Assembly: GCA_002305575.1 (NCBI GenBank)
Contig: DBPP01000047.1
Span: 1 to 56,934, forward strand
Length of the DNA stretch: 56,934 nt
Direction of reading: 5' to 3'
Source: Ruminococcaceae bacterium UBA1417
GTDB taxonomy: Bacteria; Bacillota; Clostridia; Oscillospirales; Acutalibacteraceae
Part shown: one piece after another, positions 34,523-41,753 of the stretch
How the letters are laid out: each line of letters begins with the position of its first letter
Position numbering within the stretch: position 1 is the stretch's first letter
Notes under the pieces: generated by a model
What the model saw: the letters and a program-made list of their open reading frames with translations, nothing else
Databases searched by the model: none
What the model was told of the DNA's origin: nothing
Made by a program: the position numbers and the translations under genes

Positions 34523-35152
34523 ATGCGTTACCATTGGCTCGACGATTACTTATTGCATAAGCGCAGTGTTACGAAAGATTTGCAACCGGTGTGGAACTGG
34601 GTTCGCTATCAGATCGGCGGAAAAATGTTTGCCGCCGTCTGTCTTGATCCGGAAAACCAGCCGTATTATATCAACCTAAAGGTGGACCCGGCGGAGGGGG
34701 AATTCCTGCAAAGTCAGTATGCCGACATCCTTCCCGGCTATTATTCGGATAAGCACAACTGGATTTCGGTTAAGCCGGACGGGATGGTTCCGGACGATTT
34801 GCTGATGGATCTGCTGGACAAGGCCTATCGTCTGATGTTGCGTGGGTTCAGCAAAAAGCGGCAACGTGAGATCTTGCATCTCACATGCTGCGGAACAGCA
34901 TGCACAGCTTGCGGCATTTACCAAAAAGAATGTCCGGGCTGCAATGCATGTCAGGGGAAAGTGTTTCATGCGTCGGAAGGAAAAGCCTGCCCCATTTATG
35001 CCTGTTCGGTACAAAAGCACCGGTATGTAAATTGCGCCGACTGTAGGGAATTGCCCTGCGCCATCTGGAGAGCGACCCGGGATCCGCAGCTGTCGGACGA
35101 GGAATTCGAGAGTTCCATACGGACAAGGGTACAAAATCTCAAGGAGTTGTAA
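34523..35152 (+). CDS. MmcQ/YjbR-DUF3795 fusion protein
   Basis: A 209-residue fusion. The N-terminal part (about 1-110) is an MmcQ/YjbR-type domain (RYHWLDDYLLHKRSV; YINLKVDPAEGEFL; HNWISVKPDG). The C-terminal part (about 120-205) is a cysteine-rich DUF3795-like domain with CCGTACTACGIYQKECPGC and CADCRELPC, which could bind metal. The two domains are often separate genes. The start is 3 bp after the WYL regulator stop. Confidence 0.8.
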   Translation: MRYHWLDDYLLHKRSVTKDLQPVWNWVRYQIGGKMFAAVCLDPENQPYYINLKVDPAEGEFLQSQYADILPGYYSDKHNWISVKPDGMVPDDLLMDLLDKAYRLMLRGFSKKRQREILHLTCCGTACTACGIYQKECPGCNACQGKVFHASEGKACPIYACSVQKHRYVNCADCRELPCAIWRATRDPQLSDEEFESSIRTRVQNLKEL

Positions 35153-35154
35153 AT

Positions 35155-35820
35155 ATGGCGTTTGATTATAAAAAAGCGTATAAGGAATTTTATCTCCCGC
35201 CCAAACAGCCGCAGATCCTTACAATTCCGCCGATGAATTTTCTTGCGATACGGGGAAAAGGGGATCCCAATGCGGACAACGGCGATTATAAAGAATCCAT
35301 TGGCCTTTTGCACACCGTTGCTTATACCATCAAGATGAGCAAAATGGGAGAACATCAAATTGCCGAGTATTTTGATTATGTGGTTCCGCTGTTGGAAGGC
35401 TTCTGGTGGCAGGATGGTCTGTATGGCGTCGATTACGCGCATAAGGAAACTTTCCGCTGGATTTCGCTGATTCGATTGCCGGAATTTGTGACGAAAGAAA
35501 CCTTTCAGTGGGCGATCGGAGAGGCAACTGAAAAAAAGCAGGCCGATTTTTCAAAACTGGAGTTTTTAACATACGAAGAGGGGCTTTGCGTCCAGTGCAT
35601 GCATATCGGTCCCTATGATCGTGAACCAGAAACCGTGCGGAGGATGGAACAGTTTGTGAAAGAACTGGGCTATGCGTGGGATTTTGGAAGCGGACGGTAT
35701 CATCATGAGATTTATCTGAGCGATGTTCGGCGTTGCAAACCGGAAAACCTGAAGACGGTGATCCGACTGCCCATCCAAAGGCGAAACGGAGCAGAGGAGG
35801 AAAAACAGGATGCTGAATGA
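35155..35820 (+). CDS. GyrI-like small-molecule-binding protein
   Basis: A 221-residue protein with two SHS2-type repeats of the GyrI-like fold: about 15-115 (MNFLAIRGKGDPN) and about 125-215 (CVQCMHIGPYDREPETV; HHEIYLSDVRR). These proteins bind or hydrolyse small planar molecules and are often linked to drug response. No DNA-binding domain is attached. It overlaps the next gene by 11 bp. Confidence 0.82.
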   Translation: MAFDYKKAYKEFYLPPKQPQILTIPPMNFLAIRGKGDPNADNGDYKESIGLLHTVAYTIKMSKMGEHQIAEYFDYVVPLLEGFWWQDGLYGVDYAHKETFRWISLIRLPEFVTKETFQWAIGEATEKKQADFSKLEFLTYEEGLCVQCMHIGPYDREPETVRRMEQFVKELGYAWDFGSGRYHHEIYLSDVRRCKPENLKTVIRLPIQRRNGAEEEKQDAE

Positions 35821-36307
35821 ATCCAATCTTTTAAAAGAGGCGTTGTGCTATGAGAATGGACATCGGCGCCGCACACAGCATATTTTAAAGGTTTACGCAT
35901 TGGCAAAGCTGCTTGGGGAGCAGGCAGGGCTTTCAGAAGACGATCGTGGAATCCTGCAGGCCGCCGCAATTTTGCATGACATTGCCATTCGGTATTGCAA
36001 GGAACACTATAATGGAGATGCTTGTCAGGCCAATCAGCGGCAGGAGGCGCCGCATCTGGTTCGCCATTTCCTGTGCGAAGCTGACTATCCCAGAGAATGG
36101 GAACAATCGGTGATTGAGCTCGTTCAAGAGCACCACATTTACGAAGGTCCGCGCAGCCCACTCCTGCAATTGCTGATAGAAGCGGATCTGCTGGTGAATT
36201 GCTATGAAAGCAATCCGGAGGAAGATGCGCTTCGAAAAATCGAAGCCGTGTTTCAAACCAATCTGGGGAAAATGCTATTTGAATTGTATAGGCAGGCTAA
36301 CGGATAA
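35810..36307 (+). CDS. HD-domain phosphohydrolase
   Basis: A 165-residue metal-dependent phosphohydrolase-like protein. The HD signature is AAAILHDIAI (about residues 50-59) with upstream histidine in RRRTQHILKVYALAK and downstream VQEHHIY. It belongs to a small stand-alone HD family; a nucleotide substrate is likely but unknown. Last gene of the WYL operon. Confidence 0.85.
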   Translation: MLNESNLLKEALCYENGHRRRTQHILKVYALAKLLGEQAGLSEDDRGILQAAAILHDIAIRYCKEHYNGDACQANQRQEAPHLVRHFLCEADYPREWEQSVIELVQEHHIYEGPRSPLLQLLIEADLLVNCYESNPEEDALRKIEAVFQTNLGKMLFELYRQANG

Positions 36308-36328
36308 TTCGCTACACAAATGGCAAGC

Positions 36329-36361
36329 AAAAAGGCGCCGGTGGTTGACGGCGCCTTTTTC
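36329..36361 (+). terminator. Terminator of the WYL operon
   Basis: AAGGCGCCG and CGGCGCCTT arms with an 8-nt loop, followed by five T residues. Confidence 0.85.
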
Positions 36362-36858
36362 TTACAGAAAATCATTCAGAACGGTATGGCTTCCTGTTCA
36401 AAGGCATATGTATTGGAATGGGGGCCATGGTAGGGGAATGCGCCCAATCTTTGCATAAACCGCATGGAGCAGGGATGTGATACCAGAGAAGCCACAAAGA
36501 AGCTTCGGGTAATTTTCCGTTAGATTGTAATCTGGATGGGGTAGAAGCTGGTTGGAATTAAAGCCGCCCAGACAGGCGCGATTATTTTTACGATCGGATC
36601 ACAGAATGCTTTGTGGATGTCCTTCCACGCGCGATGCGATACTGAAGGAATGGAATTTGCCGACATCCCAACAATTTCTGGAGAAAGTGAGCGCAAAGCC
36701 CGCTTTTCGCACTATGCAACCGCACGGTGGTGCATATCCTGCCGGACCTCAGTCAGATTTCTGGCCGGAGCAATGACGCGTATTTCATCTCCGTGTTTCA
36801 GATTTTCGGCAAGCATACGCCTATCTCACTGTATAAAAAAGCAAGACACCAATTGTGA
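36362..36858 (+). pseudogene. Decayed region with a possible AraC-type remnant
   Basis: No intact gene is present. In one frame, 36,754-36,858 encodes SGRSNDAYFISVFQIFGKHT followed by PISLYKK, which resembles the second helix-turn-helix of AraC regulators (SYFxxxFKKxxGxTPxxYRK). The upstream 390 bp shows only broken frames in both strands. I read it as the end of a decayed regulator gene, but this is weak. Confidence 0.35.
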
Positions 36859-36890
36859 TACTGAATCGTACCCAAATCGGTGTCTTGCTG
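36837..36890 (-). terminator. Terminator of tRNA-Leu(CAG)
   Basis: Minus-strand CAAGACACC and GGTGTCTTG arms, followed by CTTTTTT, directly after the tRNA. Confidence 0.8.
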
Positions 36891-36977
36891 TGGTGCAGGT
36901 AACAGGACTTGAACCTGCATGAACTTGCATTCATATGGACCTGAACCATACGCGTCTGCCAATTCCGCCATACCTGC
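36891..36977 (-). tRNA. tRNA-Leu (anticodon CAG)
   Basis: An 87-nt class II tRNA on the minus strand with encoded CCA. Acceptor GCAGGTA pairs with TACCTGC. The anticodon arm TATGG-TTCAGGT-CCATA gives CAG. A long variable arm and T loop GGTTCAAGTCC follow. Phage genes begin about 460 bp from its 5' end. Confidence 0.95.
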
Positions 36978-37017
36978 ATATTCTTTTGATCGAGGGCCTT
37001 TGCCCGACGACTTCACC

Positions 37018-37046
37018 ATTATAGCACCGTATGGCAGATTTGTCAA
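37018..37046 (-). promoter_or_regulatory. Consensus promoter of tRNA-Leu(CAG)
   Basis: Minus-strand TTGACA (37041-37046) and TATAAT (37018-37023), both perfect, with a 17-bp spacer. Because this promoter is intact, the phage boundary must lie to the right of about 37,046. Confidence 0.9.
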
Positions 37047-37087
37047 TTCTTTTTTTACAATTTTTTTGGATATGAAAAATGTAACAT

Positions 37088-37135
37088 TAAATGCGAAAGG
37101 AAGCGAAAGCCTCCCGACGCATTATTTTTTTACCC
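37088..37135 (+). terminator. Terminator-like hairpin near the left phage edge
   Basis: AATGCG and CGCATT arms enclose a 25-nt loop, followed by ATTTTTTT. The stem is short, so the call is modest. Confidence 0.45.
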
Positions 37136-37204
37136 AGAAACAGAGAAAAAGGCCATACACGGCCACTTTATAAAGTCTGTATTGTGCGGTGTAGGTTGAC
37201 AGGT

Positions 37205-37425
37205 TTTGCCGGGCTTTTAAGGTGAAAACCCGGAAGCGGTGGAGAGCAGCAACGCTCTAAAAGGCTCCATGTCGTTCAACAGGTTTGCAGCTTTTAAGGT
37301 GAAAGCTGATACGGTTCGGGCCTCCCGACAAAAAAGCACCCGCCGGATCGCGTGAAAGCCGGTTGAGAAGCGCACGCCCAACAATGCAGATTTTACAAAG
37401 TGGCCGGGTGCGGCAAGGGCCCCGC
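37205..37425 (+). other. Hairpin-rich untranslated leader upstream of the first phage gene
   Basis: About 220 bp without a gene but with several stems. The first is CCGGG-c-TTTT-AAGGTG-AAAA-CCCGG (37209-37233), then AGAGC-AGCAAC-GCTCT, then CAGCTTT-TAAGGTG-AAAGCTG (37288-37308). A GCACCCG...CGGGTGC pair closes the last 80 bp. Two hairpins present the same AAGGTG loop. It may be a structured leader RNA or part of the phage end. Confidence 0.45.
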
Positions 37426-37440
37426 AAAGGAGGTGAAAAT

Positions 37441-37722
37441 GTGAGCGGATACAGATATTTAACACTGGCAGACCGGCAGACGCTGGAGGCCCTCTATCTG
37501 GAAGGCGACCGCGTTCAGGACATAGCCGACCAGATCGGCGTCCATGTAGCCACTGTCTACAAGGAACTGAAAAGAGGTGAAACCGGAGGGCTCGATCGGA
37601 ACATGCGGCGAGAGTATAGCGCCACACTGGCCCAGCGCCGCCTTGCGGAGAACTTCAAAAGGCGCGGAAGGAAAGCCGACGAAGCCGATCACTCGGATCT
37701 TGCCGAAGCCGTGAAGGTGTGA
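37441..37722 (+). CDS. Helix-turn-helix protein, first phage gene
   Basis: A 93-residue protein with an HTH_38-like helix-turn-helix as found at the N terminus of IS30-family transposases (LTLADRQTLEALYLEG; VQDIADQIGVHVATVYKELK). There is no catalytic domain, so it is probably a phage regulator rather than a transposase. The GTG start has an AAAGGAGGTG site; an overlapping ATG is in another frame with an immediate stop. Confidence 0.75.
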   Translation: MSGYRYLTLADRQTLEALYLEGDRVQDIADQIGVHVATVYKELKRGETGGLDRNMRREYSATLAQRRLAENFKRRGRKADEADHSDLAEAVKV

Positions 37723-37746
37723 CGTCGCAGAAAGGAAAACACAGAC

Positions 37747-38025
37747 ATGAAAAAGGACTTTAGATATGACGCCGCCCTTTTGAGCCGCGCGTCATTCCCG
37801 GCGGTACTGGAAGCAGACGACCGCCCTTGCATTGTAGAAATAACCGTTTACCGGCTCAACGCGGTAGCAGTCACCAGCCTTATGCTCGACGGCTTCGATC
37901 CGCTGCTGAACTTCATCGGGCTGAGCCCAGACGACACATACATCACGCAACACGAAGTCGAGGACATTGTAACCGTTGTGCATATCAGAAAGGAGGCAGA
38001 GACATGGCAGCACTCAATGAAGTAG
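37747..38025 (+). CDS. Unknown small phage protein
   Basis: A 92-residue protein of mixed helix and strand character (ITVYRLNAVAVTSLMLDGFD). No family recognised. AGAAAGGAAA precedes the ATG, and the gene overlaps the next by 22 bp. Confidence 0.6.
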   Translation: MKKDFRYDAALLSRASFPAVLEADDRPCIVEITVYRLNAVAVTSLMLDGFDPLLNFIGLSPDDTYITQHEVEDIVTVVHIRKEAETWQHSMK

Positions 38026-38696
38026 CAAAAGAGTTTTCCGACGAGATCCGGGACGGGATCGCGTGGGTGATTATATGGAAAACCGGGCGCAGCTGGAACG
38101 GGTACGCTGCATGGCTTGATCCGGACACGGAAACCTTCGAGCCGGACGATCTGGAAAAGGCCCATGAGGTTTTAGAGGAAGATCCGAACGCCGTTATGCT
38201 GAACGGCTACTACTGCGGACACTTCGGCGAGGATATGAACGCGCTCGAAATCGCGGCCGGGATCCGCTGGCATTATGAAAATGGCTACAATCTGCTGAGC
38301 GACTCAACCGCGATCCCAGACAAACCGGAAACGGAACCGGCAGAGCCGGAGGAAACCATGGAGCTGACGCTGACGATCGGCCCAGATCAGGCAAAAGCGA
38401 TCGCTCAGGAAGTAGTAAAGACCGTTCAGCCCGCGATCGACTACGCCGCCAAAAAGGCGCGGGAGTTTATAGACTGGGCTGTTCAGGCAGCCGGGGAGTT
38501 TGCGAAAATCGCGGCCGAGTCGCTGAGCAAATTCATGGACGCCATGCTCCACTCAGTAAACACCCACCCAAAATGGTGGCACCTATATAAGCACGCCAAA
38601 AAGTACCGCGTGCGTAAAAAATACCGGAAGCGGCTCATGCAGCAGCTCATTGAGAGCCTCAGAGCTGCGCCCGATCCTTTGGAGGTGATAACGTGA
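38004..38696 (+). CDS. Unknown phage protein with helical, basic C terminus
   Basis: A 230-residue protein. The N-terminal 90 residues look globular (WVIIWKTGRSWNGYAAWLDPD). A Pro/Glu-rich linker (about 112-122) leads to an alpha-helical part with AKKAREFIDWAVQAAGEF and a strongly basic tail (KKYRVRKKYRKRLMQQL), which may bind nucleic acid. The chosen ATG has AAAGGAGG upstream; the open frame to 37827 is not used. Confidence 0.6.
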   Translation: MAALNEVAKEFSDEIRDGIAWVIIWKTGRSWNGYAAWLDPDTETFEPDDLEKAHEVLEEDPNAVMLNGYYCGHFGEDMNALEIAAGIRWHYENGYNLLSDSTAIPDKPETEPAEPEETMELTLTIGPDQAKAIAQEVVKTVQPAIDYAAKKAREFIDWAVQAAGEFAKIAAESLSKFMDAMLHSVNTHPKWWHLYKHAKKYRVRKKYRKRLMQQLIESLRAAPDPLEVIT

Positions 38697-38857
38697 GTAA
38701 GCCATACCATGAGTGCCCGAAGTGCGGAGCACATTTAGACCACGGCGAACACTGCGACTGCAAAGACAGGCAGCAGGAACCGGATCCGGCAGCACAGAGC
38801 GCCGGAAAACTGGCAACCGGAAACCGGCGCGAGCCCGTACTCATGCCCGGCGCATAG
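38693..38857 (+). CDS. Small zinc-ribbon-like phage protein
   Basis: A 54-residue protein starting at GTG, coupled to the preceding stop (GTGA). It carries CPKCGAH and HCDCKD, a possible four-cysteine metal site, and then a flexible tail. GGAGGTG is upstream. It overlaps another zinc-ribbon frame on its 3' side. Confidence 0.6.
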   Translation: MSKPYHECPKCGAHLDHGEHCDCKDRQQEPDPAAQSAGKLATGNRREPVLMPGA

Positions 38858-38991
38858 GGGCACGCTACGAGGTATGCGGCGAGTGCGGGCTGGAATGGAA
38901 TGTAAGCAAAGATTTAGTCCTACCGTGGTACGGCTACCGCTGCCCGCGGTGTAGGAGCAAATGGAAACGCATAGAAAGGAGCAACACATGA
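38842..38991 (+). CDS. Second zinc-ribbon protein, start unclear
   Basis: The frame encodes YEVCGECGLEWNVSK and YRCPRCRSKWK, a clear CxxC...CxxC zinc ribbon ending at 38,991. No ATG, GTG or TTG lies close before the ribbon; the only in-frame start is GTG 38,713, inside the previous gene and without a ribosome site. The product may be made by a -1 frameshift from the preceding gene, or there may be a sequence error. The start given is only the beginning of the convincing part. Confidence 0.45.
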   Translation, partial: HARRIGARYEVCGECGLEWNVSKDLVLPWYGYRCPRCRSKWKRIERSNT

Positions 38992-40259
38992 GAAACGAGG
39001 TTATTTTTGACGACCGGGGCCGCCCGGACATTCTGGTGGTATTTACACCGGACGAGCTAAAGCTCCCGGACACATTAAAAGGCAGGAAGGTGAAGGAGTA
39101 CGCGATCAGCAAGTACCCCAACACCATGATCGACGGCAGGCCCTACTCTCTCCCCTTCATGCCTCCGGCCGTCAATGTCAATCACGACGAGGCGATCCGG
39201 CTCTGCGAGGCAAAAGGCCCCGGCTGGCACCTTATCACTAACGACGAGTGGGCGGCGCTGGCACGCCAGAGCTGGGAGAACGACACCGTGCCCACCGGAA
39301 ACACCAACAGCGGCAAAAGCCACAGCCACCCGGAGCAAAAAGGCACTACATACCAAAACAGCTACGGCAAAACGCTGACAGGCTCCGGCCCGATCGAGTG
39401 GAACCACGACCGGACAGCGGAGGGCGTGGCCGACATGGTGGGGAATGTCTGGGAGCACGTCGGAGGCGTCCGCTTCCTCAACGGACAGGTACAGATCATA
39501 CCGAACAACGAAGCGGCAGCAGGCGCGGATCAGTCTCCAGACTCGAAAGAGTGGACGGCAATCTATACACCAGACGGAGATCCGGTTTACTACAACGTAA
39601 AAGACGGCGAGATCGTGCTGCAGCCAACTGCTCCAGACGGGAAGGACTACGACGGCGTGCCGTTCTGCGACCTTCACGAGCGTGCAGACATGGACGTACC
39701 GGACAAGCTGATCGAGCTCGGCCTCTATCCTGCGCCCGACTATGAAAGCGAGGAATATTTCTGGCTGGACACCGACGGCGAACGCTGCGTGTCTCGCGGG
39801 GGCGGCTGGCGCAACGGCACGAGCGCGGGCGTGTTCTCCCTCGACGGCAGCAACTCCCGCTCCGGCGTCAACACGAACCTCGGCTTCCGCTCCGCTTTAG
39901 TCCGGTACTCTGGAGACTCTGGCGATCTGGATCATCTGGACGACGCCGAGAAACCGAACCAGAAAGACAAAGCAGAAAACTGGCCCTTCCCTCTGCCGGA
40001 CACGCTGCCGGGAGTCGTGAAGCTCATGCTCACCAAAGTGCTGACGGAGATCTACACAGCCGCAGGCGGCAAGGATCTACTCACATTCGAGAAAATGGCA
40101 TACAACGCCAGCGACGAAGAAATCAAGGAGACGCTGCGGATCGCTTCACAGCTGGCACAGCTCAACATAGCAGCCAACGTCATGAGGCAGGCGTTCGAGC
40201 AGACAAAGCTCGCCATGACAACCTCGATCACGATCAAAAAGGAGGGCGACCATGAATAA
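38988..40259 (+). CDS. FGE-sulfatase/C-type-lectin-fold phage protein, DGR-target-like
   Basis: A 423-residue protein. The formylglycine-generating-enzyme-like domain spans about 60-310: GPGWHLITNDEWAALARQS, ADMVGNVWEHVGG, and CVSRGGGWRNGTSAGVFSL through NLGFRSALVR. That last stretch is the position that varies in targets of diversity-generating retroelements. A helical extension of about 110 residues follows, so the variable-type segment is internal rather than terminal. AGAAAGGAGC precedes the ATG. No reverse transcriptase or template repeat is seen in this window. Confidence 0.75.
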   Translation: MRNEVIFDDRGRPDILVVFTPDELKLPDTLKGRKVKEYAISKYPNTMIDGRPYSLPFMPPAVNVNHDEAIRLCEAKGPGWHLITNDEWAALARQSWENDTVPTGNTNSGKSHSHPEQKGTTYQNSYGKTLTGSGPIEWNHDRTAEGVADMVGNVWEHVGGVRFLNGQVQIIPNNEAAAGADQSPDSKEWTAIYTPDGDPVYYNVKDGEIVLQPTAPDGKDYDGVPFCDLHERADMDVPDKLIELGLYPAPDYESEEYFWLDTDGERCVSRGGGWRNGTSAGVFSLDGSNSRSGVNTNLGFRSALVRYSGDSGDLDHLDDAEKPNQKDKAENWPFPLPDTLPGVVKLMLTKVLTEIYTAAGGKDLLTFEKMAYNASDEEIKETLRIASQLAQLNIAANVMRQAFEQTKLAMTTSITIKKEGDHE

Positions 40260-40989
40260 CCTCCGCGACATATTCCAGAGGTACGAGGCGGCCGTGTTCT
40301 TTGACACGGAAACGACCGGCCTCGACGCAAAAAGCTGCCGGATCATTGAGCTGGCAGCGATCCGGATCGAGAAGGCAACGGACGGATCCCTCATAGAAAC
40401 TGACCGGGCCGACATGTTCATAAAGCTGCCGGAAGGCGAAAGGATCCCGGACAAGATCGTGGAGCTGACCGGGATCACCGACGAAAGGCTCGCAGCCGAA
40501 GGCATACCAGAGGGAAACGCTGCGGCAGCCTTCGCAAACATGGTTTACAGCGGCCGGACGCTGCTTGTGGCCCACAATGCACAGTTTGATCTCTTGTTTG
40601 CCCGCGAAATGTTAAAACGCTTCACAGAGTTTTCAGAAAGCGGCGACATATTGAGCCCCTGCGACTATCTGGACAGCCTCACCGTTTACAAAGACCGTCG
40701 GGCATACCCGCATAAGCTGGCGAACGCGATCGCTGCCTATAAGCTGGAGGACAAAGTGAAGAACTCACACCGGGCGATCGACGACGTGGAGGCTCTGCTG
40801 GAAGTGTGCAAGGCCATGGACGACGAGCGAGCCGACCTGCTGAGCTATGTCAATGTGTTCGGATATAACCCGAAGTATGGAGTCACCGGCGACCGGCTCC
40901 CGCGTGTGACCTACTGGCCGCAGCATTTTAACGATTATATGCAGTCGCCGCGCTACACTCTACCCGCACGAGTGAAAAGAAGGAGGTAA
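40252..40989 (+). CDS. DnaQ-like 3'-5' exonuclease (DEDDh)
   Basis: A 245-residue exonuclease. Motif I is FFDTETTGLD (about residues 15-24), and motif II is VAHNAQFDLLFAREML. Motif III has the DEDDh form, SHRAIDDVEALLEVC. It probably trims DNA ends during phage recombination or replication. It overlaps the preceding stop by 8 bp. Confidence 0.88.
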   Translation: MNNLRDIFQRYEAAVFFDTETTGLDAKSCRIIELAAIRIEKATDGSLIETDRADMFIKLPEGERIPDKIVELTGITDERLAAEGIPEGNAAAAFANMVYSGRTLLVAHNAQFDLLFAREMLKRFTEFSESGDILSPCDYLDSLTVYKDRRAYPHKLANAIAAYKLEDKVKNSHRAIDDVEALLEVCKAMDDERADLLSYVNVFGYNPKYGVTGDRLPRVTYWPQHFNDYMQSPRYTLPARVKRRR

Positions 40990-40991
40990 AC

Positions 40992-41753
40992 ATGTACGCA
41001 CAAAGCAAAAGGAGCGTCTACCCTCAACCTACCAAGCAACAGGGTACACGCTCCAGAAACCCGGCCAGAAATGGCCGAAAGTCTAAGCCTATTTTATACC
41101 GCCTGCGGAAAATTTGCAAGCGTTATAACTGGGCCCGGATCGGGGCGGCGCTCCTGATCCTCGGAGCGGCAGCTTTCACAGTATGGGGCGTGTCGCATTT
41201 TATCAACCGCGGCAGCGATACCGAAGCAGCCGCAGAAACCAGAGCCACAGAGGCAGCCGTGGAGCCGGAAGGCTATATTTTCAAATACGGCGAAGGCTAC
41301 GCGGTAGACATGGAACAGCTCACAGCTGCGTGGGCGTCTGAGGCAGGGTTTGAAAAGCGTTACAACCTGACCGACGACGAGAGGCTGGAGATCGCGCAGG
41401 TAATCACAGCAGAGGCCGACGGCGAGCCCTTCGCGGGCAAGGTGGCCGTAGCCCAGTGCATACTCCAGACATGCGAGGACACCGACATGCGGCCGCACGA
41501 AGTCCTCAGCATGTACTCCTACAGTAAAAGACGCCCGGAGCCCTCAGACGAGGCTCTGGAAGCCGTCACGGCCGTGTTTGACTTCGGATATGTGGCTACA
41601 ACGGAGCCGATCAAATACTTTTATGCTCCCGCCCTTACCGACAGCGAGTGGCACGAGTCGCAGGCGTATGTAATGACAATCAACAATCACAAATTCTTTA
41701 AGGAGGCAGACCATGACGCAGGAAGCAGCGGAAACGAAACCGGCGGCCACTAA
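40992..41753 (+). CDS. Membrane-anchored SleB-type cell-wall hydrolase
   Basis: A 253-residue protein with a basic N-terminal tail, one transmembrane helix (about 54-74, IGAALLILGAAAFTVWGVSHF), and a C-terminal Hydrolase_2 (SleB-like) domain: LEIAQVITAEADGEPFAGKV, CILQTCEDTDMRP, and EPIKYFYAPA. These domains cut peptidoglycan. Its location in the early/recombination gene block, rather than the lysis module, is unusual. It overlaps the ERF gene by 41 bp. Confidence 0.8.
   Translation: MYAQSKRSVYPQPTKQQGTRSRNPARNGRKSKPILYRLRKICKRYNWARIGAALLILGAAAFTVWGVSHFINRGSDTEAAAETRATEAAVEPEGYIFKYGEGYAVDMEQLTAAWASEAGFEKRYNLTDDERLEIAQVITAEADGEPFAGKVAVAQCILQTCEDTDMRPHEVLSMYSYSKRRPEPSDEALEAVTAVFDFGYVATTEPIKYFYAPALTDSEWHESQAYVMTINNHKFFKEADHDAGSSGNETGGH

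Noticed and set aside
37441..37722. IS30 transposase
   Set aside because: Only the helix-turn-helix part is present; there is no DDE domain, no inverted repeats, and it fits the phage gene series.
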